Source: Cyanobium sp. FACHB-13342
GTDB taxonomy: Bacteria > Cyanobacteriota > Cyanobacteriia > PCC-6307 > Cyanobiaceae
Direction of reading: 5' to 3'
DNA: 56,603 nucleotides
Assembly: GCF_014697415.1 (NCBI RefSeq)
Contig: NZ_JACJRT010000016.1
Location: 1-56,603, forward strand
Part shown: positions 26,687-35,542 of the stretch, in pieces
How positions within the stretch are numbered: position 1 is the first letter of the stretch
Layout: every line of letters starts with the position of its first letter
Program-made: the position numbers and the translations under genes
Notes under the pieces: model-generated
Database searches by the model: none
What the model saw: only the letters and a program-made list of their open reading frames with translations
What the model was told of the DNA's origin: nothing

Positions 26687-29600
26687 TCGTGTCCAGAGAT
26701 GGTGGGAACAGAAACCGTTGTGGAATCACCGCTACCGCCCTCGCCGAACCAACGGGCCTCCAGCTGCTTGATCAACACATAGAAGGGAGGCACCACACCC
26801 AGCGACAGCACCGTGGCCACCAACAGGCCGCCAAAGATCACCGTACCCAGGGACTGCTGGCTGTTGGCACCGGCGGTGGTGGCCACCACCAGAGGCAGGA
26901 ATCCGGCCAGCGAGGCGATGGCGGTCATCAGGATCGGCCGCATCCGGGATTCGGCAGCGGCCATGGCCGCTTCGACAACGCCCATGCCCTCCTCCAGATG
27001 CTGTTCGGCCACCTCCACAATCAGGATGCCGTTCTTGGCCGCCAGACCAATCAAGGTCACCAAACCCACCTGGGCGTAGATGTTGAGGTCGATCGAGCGC
27101 AAGGCCAGAAACACCAACGCACCCAACATGGCCAGGGGTACGGTCATCAGGATGATGACCGGGGTGACGTAGCTCTCGTATTGGGCCGATAGCACGAGGT
27201 AGACGATCAGGATGCCCAGGCCAAACACCAGAACGCTGGCGCTGCCCGCGGAAAGCTGCAAGGCGGCAAGGCCCGTGAAGGCATAGCCGATATTGTTGAA
27301 GTCCAGCTGGTTGAAGATTTGCTGAATGGCCGTGAGGGCCTGTCCCGAGCTCTTGCCGATGGCCTCAGCGCCCTGCACCAGGATGGTGCGGTACAGGTTG
27401 TAGTGGCTGATCACGGGCGGCGCACTGGTGAGCTCCGACGAGGCAAACTCACTCACCTGCACCAGTTTGTCGTCGCGGTTGCGCACGTAGTAACTGAGCA
27501 CATCCTCAAGGGAGCTACGTCCCGAGGCCTCCGACTGCACGTAGATGTTGCGCACCTGTCCGTTCTCATAGGTGAGTCCGGAATAGTTGCCGCCAGCGAG
27601 CACGGCGATCGTCTGCATGGCCTGCTGGAAGTCGATGTTCAGGGCGCCCATGATCGAGCGATCCATCTTCAGCCCAAACGCCGGCGCACTGGGAATGAAT
27701 TGGGTGTAGAGGCTGGAAAACTGATCGGAACCATTGCCGGCAGCCACCAGCTGCTGAGCCAGACCATCGAGCTGGTTGAAGCTGTAGGAGCCGTTGCTGA
27801 GGTCGTTGAACTGGAAGTAGAAGCCACCCTGGGCCGAGAAACCGGGAATCGCCGGCGGCTGGGCGGCCACGGCCAGGCCACTGCTGATCTTCGAGAGCTT
27901 GGCATTGAGCCGCTGCACGATGGCCGGGGCCTTCTGATCGGCGCCGCTGCGCTCCTCCAGGGGCTTGAGGCCAAAGAAAAACACCCCCTGATCCGGGCTG
28001 GAGCCGTTGAAGCCGTAGCCGCTCACCACGGAAGCCGCCGTGATGTCGGGCTCCTGCTTGAGCACCTTGGCGATTTCCAGGCCGGTCTTCTGGGTGAGGC
28101 TGAGGGAGGCGCCATTCTGCAGCTGGAAGATCCCCACGCCGTAGCCCTGATCTTCCTCAGGGATGAACGCCGAAGGCAGGGCAGAGAACGCCACAGCGGT
28201 GAGCACAATGCCGCCAATCAGCCCGGAGAACACCAGCTTGCGCTTGCGGATCAACACCGCCAGCAGCTGGGCATAACGCTGCTGCAACCAGGCAAAGAAG
28301 CTGTTGAAACGATCAAAGATCAGGGCCAGCCGGCTGCCGGCGATGCCGAACAGCACCACCCCGAACACGTAGGCGCCGACCCCGAAGGAGGCCGCGCTGA
28401 AGCGACCGAAGGCCAGACCCACCACCACACCGCCGATGGTCCAACCCCAACCCTTCGGCTTCGGGGGCTGCTCCTGCTTCAGGATCAGGGCCGACATCAT
28501 CGGCGAGAAGGTGAGGGCGTTGAAGGTGGAAATGGCGATCGAGAAGGCGATCGTGAGGGCAAACTGCTTGTAGATGATGCCGATACCGCCCGGGTAGAAC
28601 GCCACCGGCACGAACACCGCCATCAACACCAGGGAAGTGGCGATCAAGGCGCCGATCAGGGTGCCCATGCACTCCATCGCCGCCTTGCGGGGGCTCATGC
28701 CACTTTCGAGGTTCTTGGACACGGCCTCAATCACCACGATGGCGTCATCCACCACCAGGCCAGTGGCGAGCACCAAGCCCAGCAGGGTGAGCTGGTTGAT
28801 CGAGAAGCCAAACGCCTTGATGAAGGCGAAGGTGCCGATCAGGGAGATCGGAATCGCCAGGCTGGGAACCACCGTGGCGCGCCAGTTCTGTAGGAACAGG
28901 AACAGGATCACCAGCACCAGCACGATCGCCAGGCCCAGGGCATCAGTTACCCCATCAACGGCCGACTCAATGAACTGGCCGATGTTGTAGATCTGCTTCA
29001 CGCTGATGCCTGCAGGCACCGTCTGGGCGAACTGATCCATCACCGCCACAACGGCTTCGGACACATCCAGCGCATTGCTCTCGGGGGTCTGGAACACCGC
29101 CACGGTGATCGCCGGGTAGCCCTCAACACTCACGGCCTGCTGGGCAAAGGTGTTGAAGCCGTAGGTGGCCTGGCCCACATCCCGCAGCCGCAGCACGTTG
29201 CCCTGGGGCGACCTGCCCACGATCAGATCGTTGAGCTGCTCCACCGACATCAGGTTGCCGTTGTCGGCCACCAGGATCGGGTAGGCGAACAGCTGGTCCC
29301 CGCCGGCCGGTGGACCGCCCACCAGGCCGCCGATGGCGATGGTGTTCTGGCTCTTCACCGCATTGACCACCTGATCGGCCGTGAGCCGATTGGCCGTGAG
29401 CTGGTTGGGATCAACGAACAGCCAGAAGGCCGGATTGCTGCCGCCCAGCATGTTCACCTGGGCCACACCGGGAACCCGCTCCAACTGGTAATAGAGCTGT
29501 TCATAGATGAGGCCGTTGATGTAAGCCGCATCAAACTGTCCCTGGGTCGAGGTGACCTGATAGGCCAGCAGAATCGAGGGGGTGCTTTGCATCACCGACA

Positions 29601-29985
29601 CACCCGTGGCTGAGACCTGCTGCGGCAGCTGGGGCATCGCCAGGGACACGCGGTTCTGCACGTTCACCTGGTCGATGTTGATATCGGTGTCTTCGTCGAA
29701 GTAAACCTGAATGATGCTCTGACCGGTGTTCGAGCTGGTGGAAGAGATGTAGGCGGCTCCCGGCACGCCGTTGATCTGCTGCTCGAGGGGATTGGTCACC
29801 GCCTGTTCGGTCACCACGGAGTTGGCGCCGCCGTAGTTGGCCGTCACCTGAATCAGGGGCGGGGCGATGTTGGGGAGGTTCTCAATCGGCAGGGTGGGGA
29901 TCGCGATGATGCCTATCAGCACGATCAAAATGCTGCAAACGGTCGTTAGAACCGGCCGTTTGATGAACGTATCGGAGAGCGACAT
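26683..29985 (-). CDS. RND-family efflux permease (HAE1/AcrB-like), second system
   Basis: 1100-residue inner-membrane proton-driven pump. It opens MSLSDTFIKRPVLTTVCSIL, very close to the other pump in the window. Proton-relay Asp pair in GLVVDDAIVVIEAV and relay Lys in TLIGLAAKNGILIVEVAEQH are intact. The usual FSP motif after TM6 (NALTFSPMMSALIL) is kept. An added hydrophobic stretch at about residues 512-550 (GWTIGGVVVGLAFGRFSAAS onwards) lengthens it compared with AcrB. It lies 9 bp after a membrane-fusion protein gene. Substrate unknown. Confidence 0.93.
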   Translation of the reverse strand: MSLSDTFIKRPVLTTVCSILIVLIGIIAIPTLPIENLPNIAPPLIQVTANYGGANSVVTEQAVTNPLEQQINGVPGAAYISSTSSNTGQSIIQVYFDEDTDINIDQVNVQNRVSLAMPQLPQQVSATGVSVMQSTPSILLAYQVTSTQGQFDAAYINGLIYEQLYYQLERVPGVAQVNMLGGSNPAFWLFVDPNQLTANRLTADQVVNAVKSQNTIAIGGLVGGPPAGGDQLFAYPILVADNGNLMSVEQLNDLIVGRSPQGNVLRLRDVGQATYGFNTFAQQAVSVEGYPAITVAVFQTPESNALDVSEAVVAVMDQFAQTVPAGISVKQIYNIGQFIESAVDGVTDALGLAIVLVLVILFLFLQNWRATVVPSLAIPISLIGTFAFIKAFGFSINQLTLLGLVLATGLVVDDAIVVIEAVSKNLESGMSPRKAAMECMGTLIGALIATSLVLMAVFVPVAFYPGGIGIIYKQFALTIAFSIAISTFNALTFSPMMSALILKQEQPPKPKGWGWTIGGVVVGLAFGRFSAASFGVGAYVFGVVLFGIAGSRLALIFDRFNSFFAWLQQRYAQLLAVLIRKRKLVFSGLIGGIVLTAVAFSALPSAFIPEEDQGYGVGIFQLQNGASLSLTQKTGLEIAKVLKQEPDITAASVVSGYGFNGSSPDQGVFFFGLKPLEERSGADQKAPAIVQRLNAKLSKISSGLAVAAQPPAIPGFSAQGGFYFQFNDLSNGSYSFNQLDGLAQQLVAAGNGSDQFSSLYTQFIPSAPAFGLKMDRSIMGALNIDFQQAMQTIAVLAGGNYSGLTYENGQVRNIYVQSEASGRSSLEDVLSYYVRNRDDKLVQVSEFASSELTSAPPVISHYNLYRTILVQGAEAIGKSSGQALTAIQQIFNQLDFNNIGYAFTGLAALQLSAGSASVLVFGLGILIVYLVLSAQYESYVTPVIILMTVPLAMLGALVFLALRSIDLNIYAQVGLVTLIGLAAKNGILIVEVAEQHLEEGMGVVEAAMAAAESRMRPILMTAIASLAGFLPLVVATTAGANSQQSLGTVIFGGLLVATVLSLGVVPPFYVLIKQLEARWFGEGGSGDSTTVSVPTISGHD

Positions 29986-29994
29986 GGGTGGGCC

Positions 29995-31134
29995 TCAGTT
30001 CACACCCGGCTGGGCGGCAGCGCCGGCCAGCTTCACCGGCATGCCCGTGCGCAGGAGCGCTGTATTGCTCACCACCACCCGATCACCAGCCACCAGACCC
30101 GAAATCACCGGGTAGCGGTTGCCCTGCAACAGGCCGAGTTGGACAGGGATCTGCACCACGATCGGCGTTTCCACCGGCAGGGCTTCCAACTTCTGCTTCT
30201 GGGCGTCGGGGATCTGGGTGGAGGCCCGGATCTTGGCCAGCACCTGCTTGAGGGGGAACACGCGGTAGACGAAGGGCTGCTGGGCCTGCATCATCACGGC
30301 CTGCACCGGCACCGAGAGCTGGCGGCTGGTGCCGGTAATGATCCGGTTGCGGACGTACTGGCCGGTCTTGAGCTGGCCGGCAAGGTTGGGAAACTCGGCC
30401 TTCACCAGCACCGTGTTGGGAGAGGCGGAGCGGCCACTGATGCCGAAGTAGGGGGAGATGAACACCACCTTGCCCGTGCTGCTCACCGGTGGGGCCCCCT
30501 GCGATTGCAGCTGCACGGGCTGGCCGAGTTTCACCTGACCGGCCTGGGTGGCCGGTACATCCATCAGGGTCCAGAGGGTGGAGTTGTCAACAATCCCGGT
30601 GATCGCCTGACCCTGGCGCACGTAGTCGCCCAGCTTCACCGAGTCGAGGTCGCCAATCTCGCCACTGATGGGAGCACTCACATATTTGTAGCCGAGATCC
30701 GCTGCCTTGGCGCGGGCCTGATCACGGCTCTGAATGGCCTGGGTGACGTAGTAGTCGCGATCCTTGGTGGACACCGCGCCCTGCTCATTCAGGAAGATGT
30801 AGCGCTCCGCATTCACACTGTCCTTGCGCGATTCGGCCTTGCTGGCATCCAGGGCTGCTGACTGTTGCACGTTGTCGAGCACCAGGATCGGCTGGCCGGC
30901 CTTCACCCGCTGACCCTGGGTCGCCAGAATCTTCACCACCCGGCCATCCACCTCAGGGCTGAGCACCACATCGGTGGTGGAGCTCAGCTGACTCACCACC
31001 TCAATCGAGGGACTGAAGCTGGCCTCACCGATGGTTTCGGTCTGCACCACCAGGGGCTGGCGCGCCACCGGCTTGGCGGCGCAGCCCACCAGCAACACAC
31101 CCACCAACGACAACGCCGGAACCGCTCGAACCAC
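29995..31134 (-). CDS. RND efflux membrane-fusion protein, lipoprotein (second system, copy 2)
   Basis: 379-residue HlyD/AcrA-type periplasmic adaptor. GTG 31134 yields a lipoprotein signal (LSLVGVLLVGCAAK). The biotinyl/lipoyl halves are visible as VDGRVVKILATQGQRVKAGQ and YVSAPISGEIGDLDSVKLGD, flanking a hairpin that contains RYIFLNEQGAVSTKDRDYYV. The membrane-proximal end runs from YPVISGLVAGDRVVVSN to the C-terminus. It lies directly upstream of the permease gene and is the most likely direct partner. A second adaptor gene precedes it by 52 bp. Confidence 0.9.
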   Translation of the reverse strand: MVRAVPALSLVGVLLVGCAAKPVARQPLVVQTETIGEASFSPSIEVVSQLSSTTDVVLSPEVDGRVVKILATQGQRVKAGQPILVLDNVQQSAALDASKAESRKDSVNAERYIFLNEQGAVSTKDRDYYVTQAIQSRDQARAKAADLGYKYVSAPISGEIGDLDSVKLGDYVRQGQAITGIVDNSTLWTLMDVPATQAGQVKLGQPVQLQSQGAPPVSSTGKVVFISPYFGISGRSASPNTVLVKAEFPNLAGQLKTGQYVRNRIITGTSRQLSVPVQAVMMQAQQPFVYRVFPLKQVLAKIRASTQIPDAQKQKLEALPVETPIVVQIPVQLGLLQGNRYPVISGLVAGDRVVVSNTALLRTGMPVKLAGAAAQPGVN

Positions 31135-31186
31135 AAACCCTGGGCATGTGCGGGCAAATTAGAGGCAACGCTGCCCCTTGCCCACC

Positions 31187-32335
31187 TCAGGGACGCCCCT
31201 GGGCCGCCAGCTGCACCGGGGCCCCGTGGCGCAGATTGAGCAGGCCCGCGGTAATCACAAGGTCCCCCGCCACCAGGCCCCGCCGCACCGGGTAGCGGTT
31301 GCCCTGCAGATCCCCCAGCTGCACCGGCGTCTGCAGGGCAAAGCGGGTGCCCGCCGGCAGCTGGCGCAGCTCGGCCAGGGCGGCCTGTCCCGGCCGCCGT
31401 TCCAGATCGGCCAGGCTGCCCACCACATAGACAAACGACTGCCCCGCCAGCTGGGTCACGGCTGTGAACGGCACCGCCAGCTCCTCCCGTCGGTCCAGCA
31501 CCAGGCGGGTGCGGCTGCGCTGACCGTTGCGCAGGCTGCCGCGGGGATTGGCAAAGGCGGCCTTCACGAGCAAGGTCTGGGTGGCCGCCGCCACCCCCGG
31601 ATCCACCGAGCTCACCTGCCCCTCGGCCAAGGGCTGGGCTCGGGAGGCGTCGAGCAGGAGCACCCGCTGGCCGGGTCGCACCCGACCGGCGTACACCGCG
31701 GGAACGTCGATGCGGGCCAGCAGACGGTCGTTGCGGATCAGGCGGGTGAGCGGCACCCCCGCCTCGATCACATCCCCCTGCTTGACGCGCAGGTCGGCCA
31801 CCGTGCCGGTGATCGGTGCCCGCAGATCCTTGAAGGCCAGATCCGCCTCGCGGGCCACCAGGGCTTCCCGTGCCGCGATGTAGGCCTGGCGGAATTCATC
31901 GCGCTGCAGGGCACTGGCCGCTCCCTGACGAGCCAGATCCTGATAGCGCTGGTAGTTGAGCCGGTTGGTCTGCATCTGGGCGCGCAGGCTGGCCACCTCC
32001 GCCCGCAGCTGGGTCTGGTCGAGCACGAGCAACAACTGGCCCTGGCGCACCCGGTCGCCCTGCCGCACCAGCAGACGCTGGATCCGACCGCCGGCTTGGG
32101 CCGCCAGATCCACCTCCTCCTCCGCCTCCAGGGTGCTCACCGTGTCAAAGCCAGCCTGAAACCCAGCGGGCTCGATGGGCTGGGTCTGCACCACGGGCAA
32201 GCGCCGGGGCGGCTCCTTCGCGGGGCCGCAGCCGAGCACCAGAGCGGCGGGCATCAAGGCCGCCATCAGGGCTGTCGCCAGCGCCAACCTCCTGGACCCC
32301 TGCAGCGCCGCCATCCAGCCCCGATCCAGCACCAT
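31187..32335 (-). CDS. RND efflux membrane-fusion protein, lipoprotein (second system, copy 1)
   Basis: 382-residue adaptor of the same family. Start ATG 32335, or ATG 32314 seven codons later. Lipobox AALMPAALVLGCG. The lipoyl domain (AGGRIQRLLVRQGDRVRQGQ), hairpin (LRAEVASLRAQMQTNRLNYQ) and barrel (FKDLRAPITGTVADLRVKQG) are complete. It differs clearly from the adaptor encoded next, so this is not a fresh duplication. Two adaptors with a single permease could mean a hetero-oligomeric adaptor ring or alternative partners. It is transcribed divergently from rarA with only about 40 bp between starts. Confidence 0.9.
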   Translation of the reverse strand: MVLDRGWMAALQGSRRLALATALMAALMPAALVLGCGPAKEPPRRLPVVQTQPIEPAGFQAGFDTVSTLEAEEEVDLAAQAGGRIQRLLVRQGDRVRQGQLLLVLDQTQLRAEVASLRAQMQTNRLNYQRYQDLARQGAASALQRDEFRQAYIAAREALVAREADLAFKDLRAPITGTVADLRVKQGDVIEAGVPLTRLIRNDRLLARIDVPAVYAGRVRPGQRVLLLDASRAQPLAEGQVSSVDPGVAAATQTLLVKAAFANPRGSLRNGQRSRTRLVLDRREELAVPFTAVTQLAGQSFVYVVGSLADLERRPGQAALAELRQLPAGTRFALQTPVQLGDLQGNRYPVRRGLVAGDLVITAGLLNLRHGAPVQLAAQGRP

Positions 32336-32374
32336 CGCCGGAGCGTATCGCCGTTGGACGGATGATGGGAGCCG

Positions 32375-34657
32375 GTGGGACCTGCCCCAAGCCCCTTGAG
32401 CGACCTGTTCAGCCACCACCGCGACACCACCCTCGCCAAGGTGGCGCCCCTGGCCGATCGGCTGCGGCCCCGCACGCTCGACGACTTCGTGGGGCAGGAG
32501 GCGATCCTCGGGCCCGGCCGCCTGCTGCGCCGCGCCATCGCCGCCGACCGGGTGGGCAATCTGATCCTGCACGGCCCGCCGGGCGTGGGCAAAACCACCC
32601 TGGCCCGGATCATCGCCGGCAGCACCCGGGCCCACTTCAGCAGCCTCAACGCCGTGCTCGCCGGCGTCAAGGATCTGCGCTCCGAGGTGGAGGGGGCCAA
32701 GGAACGTCTGGCCCGCCACGGCCTGCGCACCACCCTGTTCATTGACGAGGTGCATCGCTTCAACAGTGCCCAGCAGGACGCGCTGCTGCCCTGGGTGGAG
32801 AACGGCACGGTGAGCCTGATCGGCGCCACCACCGAGAACCCCACCTTCGAGGTGAACAAGGCCCTGGTGAGCCGTTCCCGGCTGTTTCGCCTGCAGCCCC
32901 TGGAATCCGAGCACCTGCACCGGCTGCTGGAGCGGGCCCTGCGGGACCCGGAGGTGGGCTACGGCGATCGGCAGGTGGCGATCACGGCCGACGCCGCCGA
33001 CCACCTGGTGGATGTGGCCGGCGGGGATGCCCGCAGCCTGCTCAATGCCCTGGAGCTGGCGGTGGAGACCACCCCAACCCAGAGCGATGGCCGCATCGTC
33101 ATCGACCTGGCCATCGCCGAAGAGTCGATCCAGCAGCGGGTGGTGCTCTACGACAAGCAGGGCGATGCCCACTTCGACACGATCAGCGCCTTCATCAAGT
33201 CCTTGCGGGGCTCCGATCCGGATGCGGCCCTGTTCTGGCTGGCCCGCATGGTGGAGGCCGGCGAAAACCCCCGCTTCATTTTTCGCCGCATGCTGATCGC
33301 CGCCGGGGAAGACATCGGCATGGCCGATCCCCAGGCGGTGGTGGTGGTGGAAGCCTGTGCCGCCGCCTTTGAACGGGTGGGCCTGCCGGAGGGCCTCTAC
33401 CCCCTGGCCCAGGCGGCGCTCTACCTGGCCGGGGCCGAGAAGAGCAACAGCGTGCTGGGCTTCTTTGATGCCCTCAAGAGCGTGCGCAGCACCAACCGTC
33501 AACAGGTGCCCTCCCACCTGCGCGATGCCCACCGCGATGGCCAGCTCTTCGGCGATGGGGTGGGCTATCGCTACCCCCATGCCTACGCCGAGCACTGGGT
33601 GGCGCAGCAATACCTACCCAGGGCGCTCCAGGGCGAGATCTTCTGGCAACCCGGAAGCCTGGGTTGGGAGGGCCAGCGGCGGGAACGGCTGCAGCAACGG
33701 CGGGCGGCCCAGCTGGCCGCCGCGGCCGAGCTGGCGGCGGATCAGGGGGACATCCTCAGCAGCAGCCCCGACGATCCCCAGCTGGAACGGTGGCTGCAGC
33801 GGCAGGCGGCCGCGGAGGGAGAACGGCTCGACAGCCTGAGACGTCGCTTCTGGGATGGGGTGGGCTGGCGGCGCCAGGACCGGGTGCTGGTGCTGGAAGC
33901 GCGGTCCCTGCTCTGGGCCCTCGACCCCCTCGAGGCCACCCCTGAAGGCGGCGTGGTGGTGACAGTGGCCCAGAGCTCCGACCGGGAGCGGCTGCAGGCC
34001 CAGCTGCAGGTGCTCGATGCCCTGCGCCAGCCCCAGCTGGTGGTGGTGCCGCCCGACACCCCTGCCGCCCTGGCTGGCCCCCTGGCCGCCGATGACCGGG
34101 CCCAGTTCGACTGGGTGGTGGCGCGGCAGCCCTGGCAGGGCCAGTCCGCCGACCAGATCGACGCCTGGATCCGCGCAGCCGGCTCCCTGCTGGAGGCCAC
34201 GGGCCAATGGCGCCTCCTATTCAGCACCCCCCAGCTGGGGCCGGCCGCCGGCCTGCTGGCCCTGGTGGGCACGGCCGACTCCCCGCTCCGGCCCCTGCTC
34301 GAGGAGCTCCGCGACCTGGAACGGCAGCGGCTGGGCCCGGAGCACAACAGCGCTCCAATGGCCCAGCGCAGCCTGATGGCCCAGGGCTGGCAGGTGCAGC
34401 CCCAGCAGTGGCAGGAATCCCTCCAGCTCGAGCTCTCCGATCAGCTGATCGAGCGCTGGCTGGGACCCAACAGCACCTATCTCATCCAACTGGCCAGCTT
34501 GCGCGGCAGCCCGCTCGACGCCGAAACGGTGGCCGCCCTGCGGGAGGGCTTCAGCCGACAGCGCGGCCAGCTGCTACCCCAGACCCTGGAGCACACCCTG
34601 CTGGTCGCCCACACCGCCAAACCCATAAAAAAGCCCCGGCAACGCCGGGGCTCCTGA
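32375..34657 (+). CDS. rarA: RarA/MgsA-type AAA ATPase with C-terminal extension
   Basis: 760 residues. The N-terminal ~470 are RarA (MgsA, WRNIP1), a replication-fork maintenance ATPase related to clamp loaders. Walker A HGPPGVGKTTLARI is near 66, Walker B LFIDEVHRFN near 121, and ATTENPTFEVNKAL (sensor 1) and GDARSLLNALE (sensor 2) follow. Typical RarA ends near 450. Here about 290 more residues follow, with DRVLVLEARSLLWALDP, GGVVVTVAQSSDRERLQAQL and a final basic tail. I read this as a degraded Rossmann or methyltransferase-like domain, of a kind found in cyanobacterial RarA proteins. GTG 32375 is listed; TTG 32396 (LSDLFSHH) is an equally good start. Confidence 0.9.
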   Translation: MGPAPSPLSDLFSHHRDTTLAKVAPLADRLRPRTLDDFVGQEAILGPGRLLRRAIAADRVGNLILHGPPGVGKTTLARIIAGSTRAHFSSLNAVLAGVKDLRSEVEGAKERLARHGLRTTLFIDEVHRFNSAQQDALLPWVENGTVSLIGATTENPTFEVNKALVSRSRLFRLQPLESEHLHRLLERALRDPEVGYGDRQVAITADAADHLVDVAGGDARSLLNALELAVETTPTQSDGRIVIDLAIAEESIQQRVVLYDKQGDAHFDTISAFIKSLRGSDPDAALFWLARMVEAGENPRFIFRRMLIAAGEDIGMADPQAVVVVEACAAAFERVGLPEGLYPLAQAALYLAGAEKSNSVLGFFDALKSVRSTNRQQVPSHLRDAHRDGQLFGDGVGYRYPHAYAEHWVAQQYLPRALQGEIFWQPGSLGWEGQRRERLQQRRAAQLAAAAELAADQGDILSSSPDDPQLERWLQRQAAAEGERLDSLRRRFWDGVGWRRQDRVLVLEARSLLWALDPLEATPEGGVVVTVAQSSDRERLQAQLQVLDALRQPQLVVVPPDTPAALAGPLAADDRAQFDWVVARQPWQGQSADQIDAWIRAAGSLLEATGQWRLLFSTPQLGPAAGLLALVGTADSPLRPLLEELRDLERQRLGPEHNSAPMAQRSLMAQGWQVQPQQWQESLQLELSDQLIERWLGPNSTYLIQLASLRGSPLDAETVAALREGFSRQRGQLLPQTLEHTLLVAHTAKPIKKPRQRRGS
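34627..34651 (-). terminator. Rho-independent terminator of the DUF1400 gene
   Basis: Read on the minus strand, an 8-bp GC stem (gccccggc/gccggggc, 34633-34651, 3-base loop) is followed by six T residues. It lies about 35 bp beyond the stop of the minus-strand gene starting at 35357. It sits inside the last codons of rarA, which it encodes as part of KPIKKPRQRRGS. It would also act weakly, if at all, for rarA itself because no T-tract follows on the plus strand. Confidence 0.85.
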
Positions 34658-34685
34658 GCAGCGCTGGCCGCAGGCCAGCACCCCC

Positions 34686-35357
34686 TCACCAAAGGCCGCG
34701 GATGGCTTCGGGCTGGGCCTGCTGAACGGGGGCAGGGGTGGAACGCACCTCAGCCACGGGATCGGCCATCTGGTTGGCCTGGATGCAGGCGGGCAGGAAC
34801 ACGTACCAGGAGAGCAGGGAGGTGCACTGGGCATCACCCTGGCAACGGCCCTCGGCGCAGACGTTCTGGGCACCGGTGTAGGTGTTGCAGAAGTCGGCCA
34901 GACGCATGTCGGTGGGCAGGGCATTCATGATGCCGGCCGAGGAAATCTGGCCATCCTTAGCGTCGGACACGATCGCCGAGCGCAGAGCTTGCACCGCATA
35001 GGTGTTCATGCTCCAGTACGGGAAGTAGCTGGTGGTCTGGTTCTTGAGGAACTTGACCCCGGCATCGGAATAGAGGAAGCGGGACACACCAACGAAGTCG
35101 ACGTTGTACGACTTGTTCATGCCTTCGCGCACTTCTTCGGCGGTCCAGCCGGAGCGGTTCAGACCACCTTCGAGGCCGCGGTCGGTGACGTCACCGGACT
35201 CGAGGAAAGTGTTGAAGGCGTCCTGGTTGGTCGACCACACGGCACCGCCGGTGTTCCAACGAACGGGAAGGTTGTTGTCAACGGCGGCGGACGCTGGCAG
35301 GGCCACCGCGGAGAGGGCCGTACCCACGAAAAGGCCGGCCAGCAGACGCTTGATCAC
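34686..35357 (-). CDS. Exported DUF1400-domain protein
   Basis: 223 residues with a clear signal peptide (LLAGLFVGTALSAVALPASA). The mature part contains SRFLYSDAGVKFLKNQ, ALRSAIVSDAKDGQISSAGI and MNALPTDMRLADF, which align with the cyanobacterial DUF1400 family, a domain often found before an alpha/beta hydrolase. No hydrolase domain follows here. The tail has four Cys (FCNTYTGAQNVCAEGRC and QCTSL) and a Pro/Gln-rich end. The start is GTG at 35357. A strong terminator and a skewed codon set (many AAC, TTC, CTG) suggest high expression. Role unknown. Confidence 0.8.
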   Translation of the reverse strand: MIKRLLAGLFVGTALSAVALPASAAVDNNLPVRWNTGGAVWSTNQDAFNTFLESGDVTDRGLEGGLNRSGWTAEEVREGMNKSYNVDFVGVSRFLYSDAGVKFLKNQTTSYFPYWSMNTYAVQALRSAIVSDAKDGQISSAGIMNALPTDMRLADFCNTYTGAQNVCAEGRCQGDAQCTSLLSWYVFLPACIQANQMADPVAEVRSTPAPVQQAQPEAIRGLW

Positions 35358-35542
35358 GAGACGAGTTGGATCAGTTCATCCCAAAAGGTAGTCATCCCTC
35401 CCGCATTGGCACATCCATGGCAAGTAGAGGGGACACATTGATACAGAACTGCAAGATTCCGTGCCGTCTTGGCCCTCTGACTTGCGCTTTTGGCACGATC
35501 ATGCGTCGTGAATGGATCGTGCCTCGCCACGGATTGGCAGGG

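Noticed and set aside
35490-35506. Sigma-54-like promoter (tggcac-N5-tgc)
   Set aside because: Cyanobacteria are not known to carry sigma-54, and the match is partial. The second copy at 41735 lacks the -12 element.
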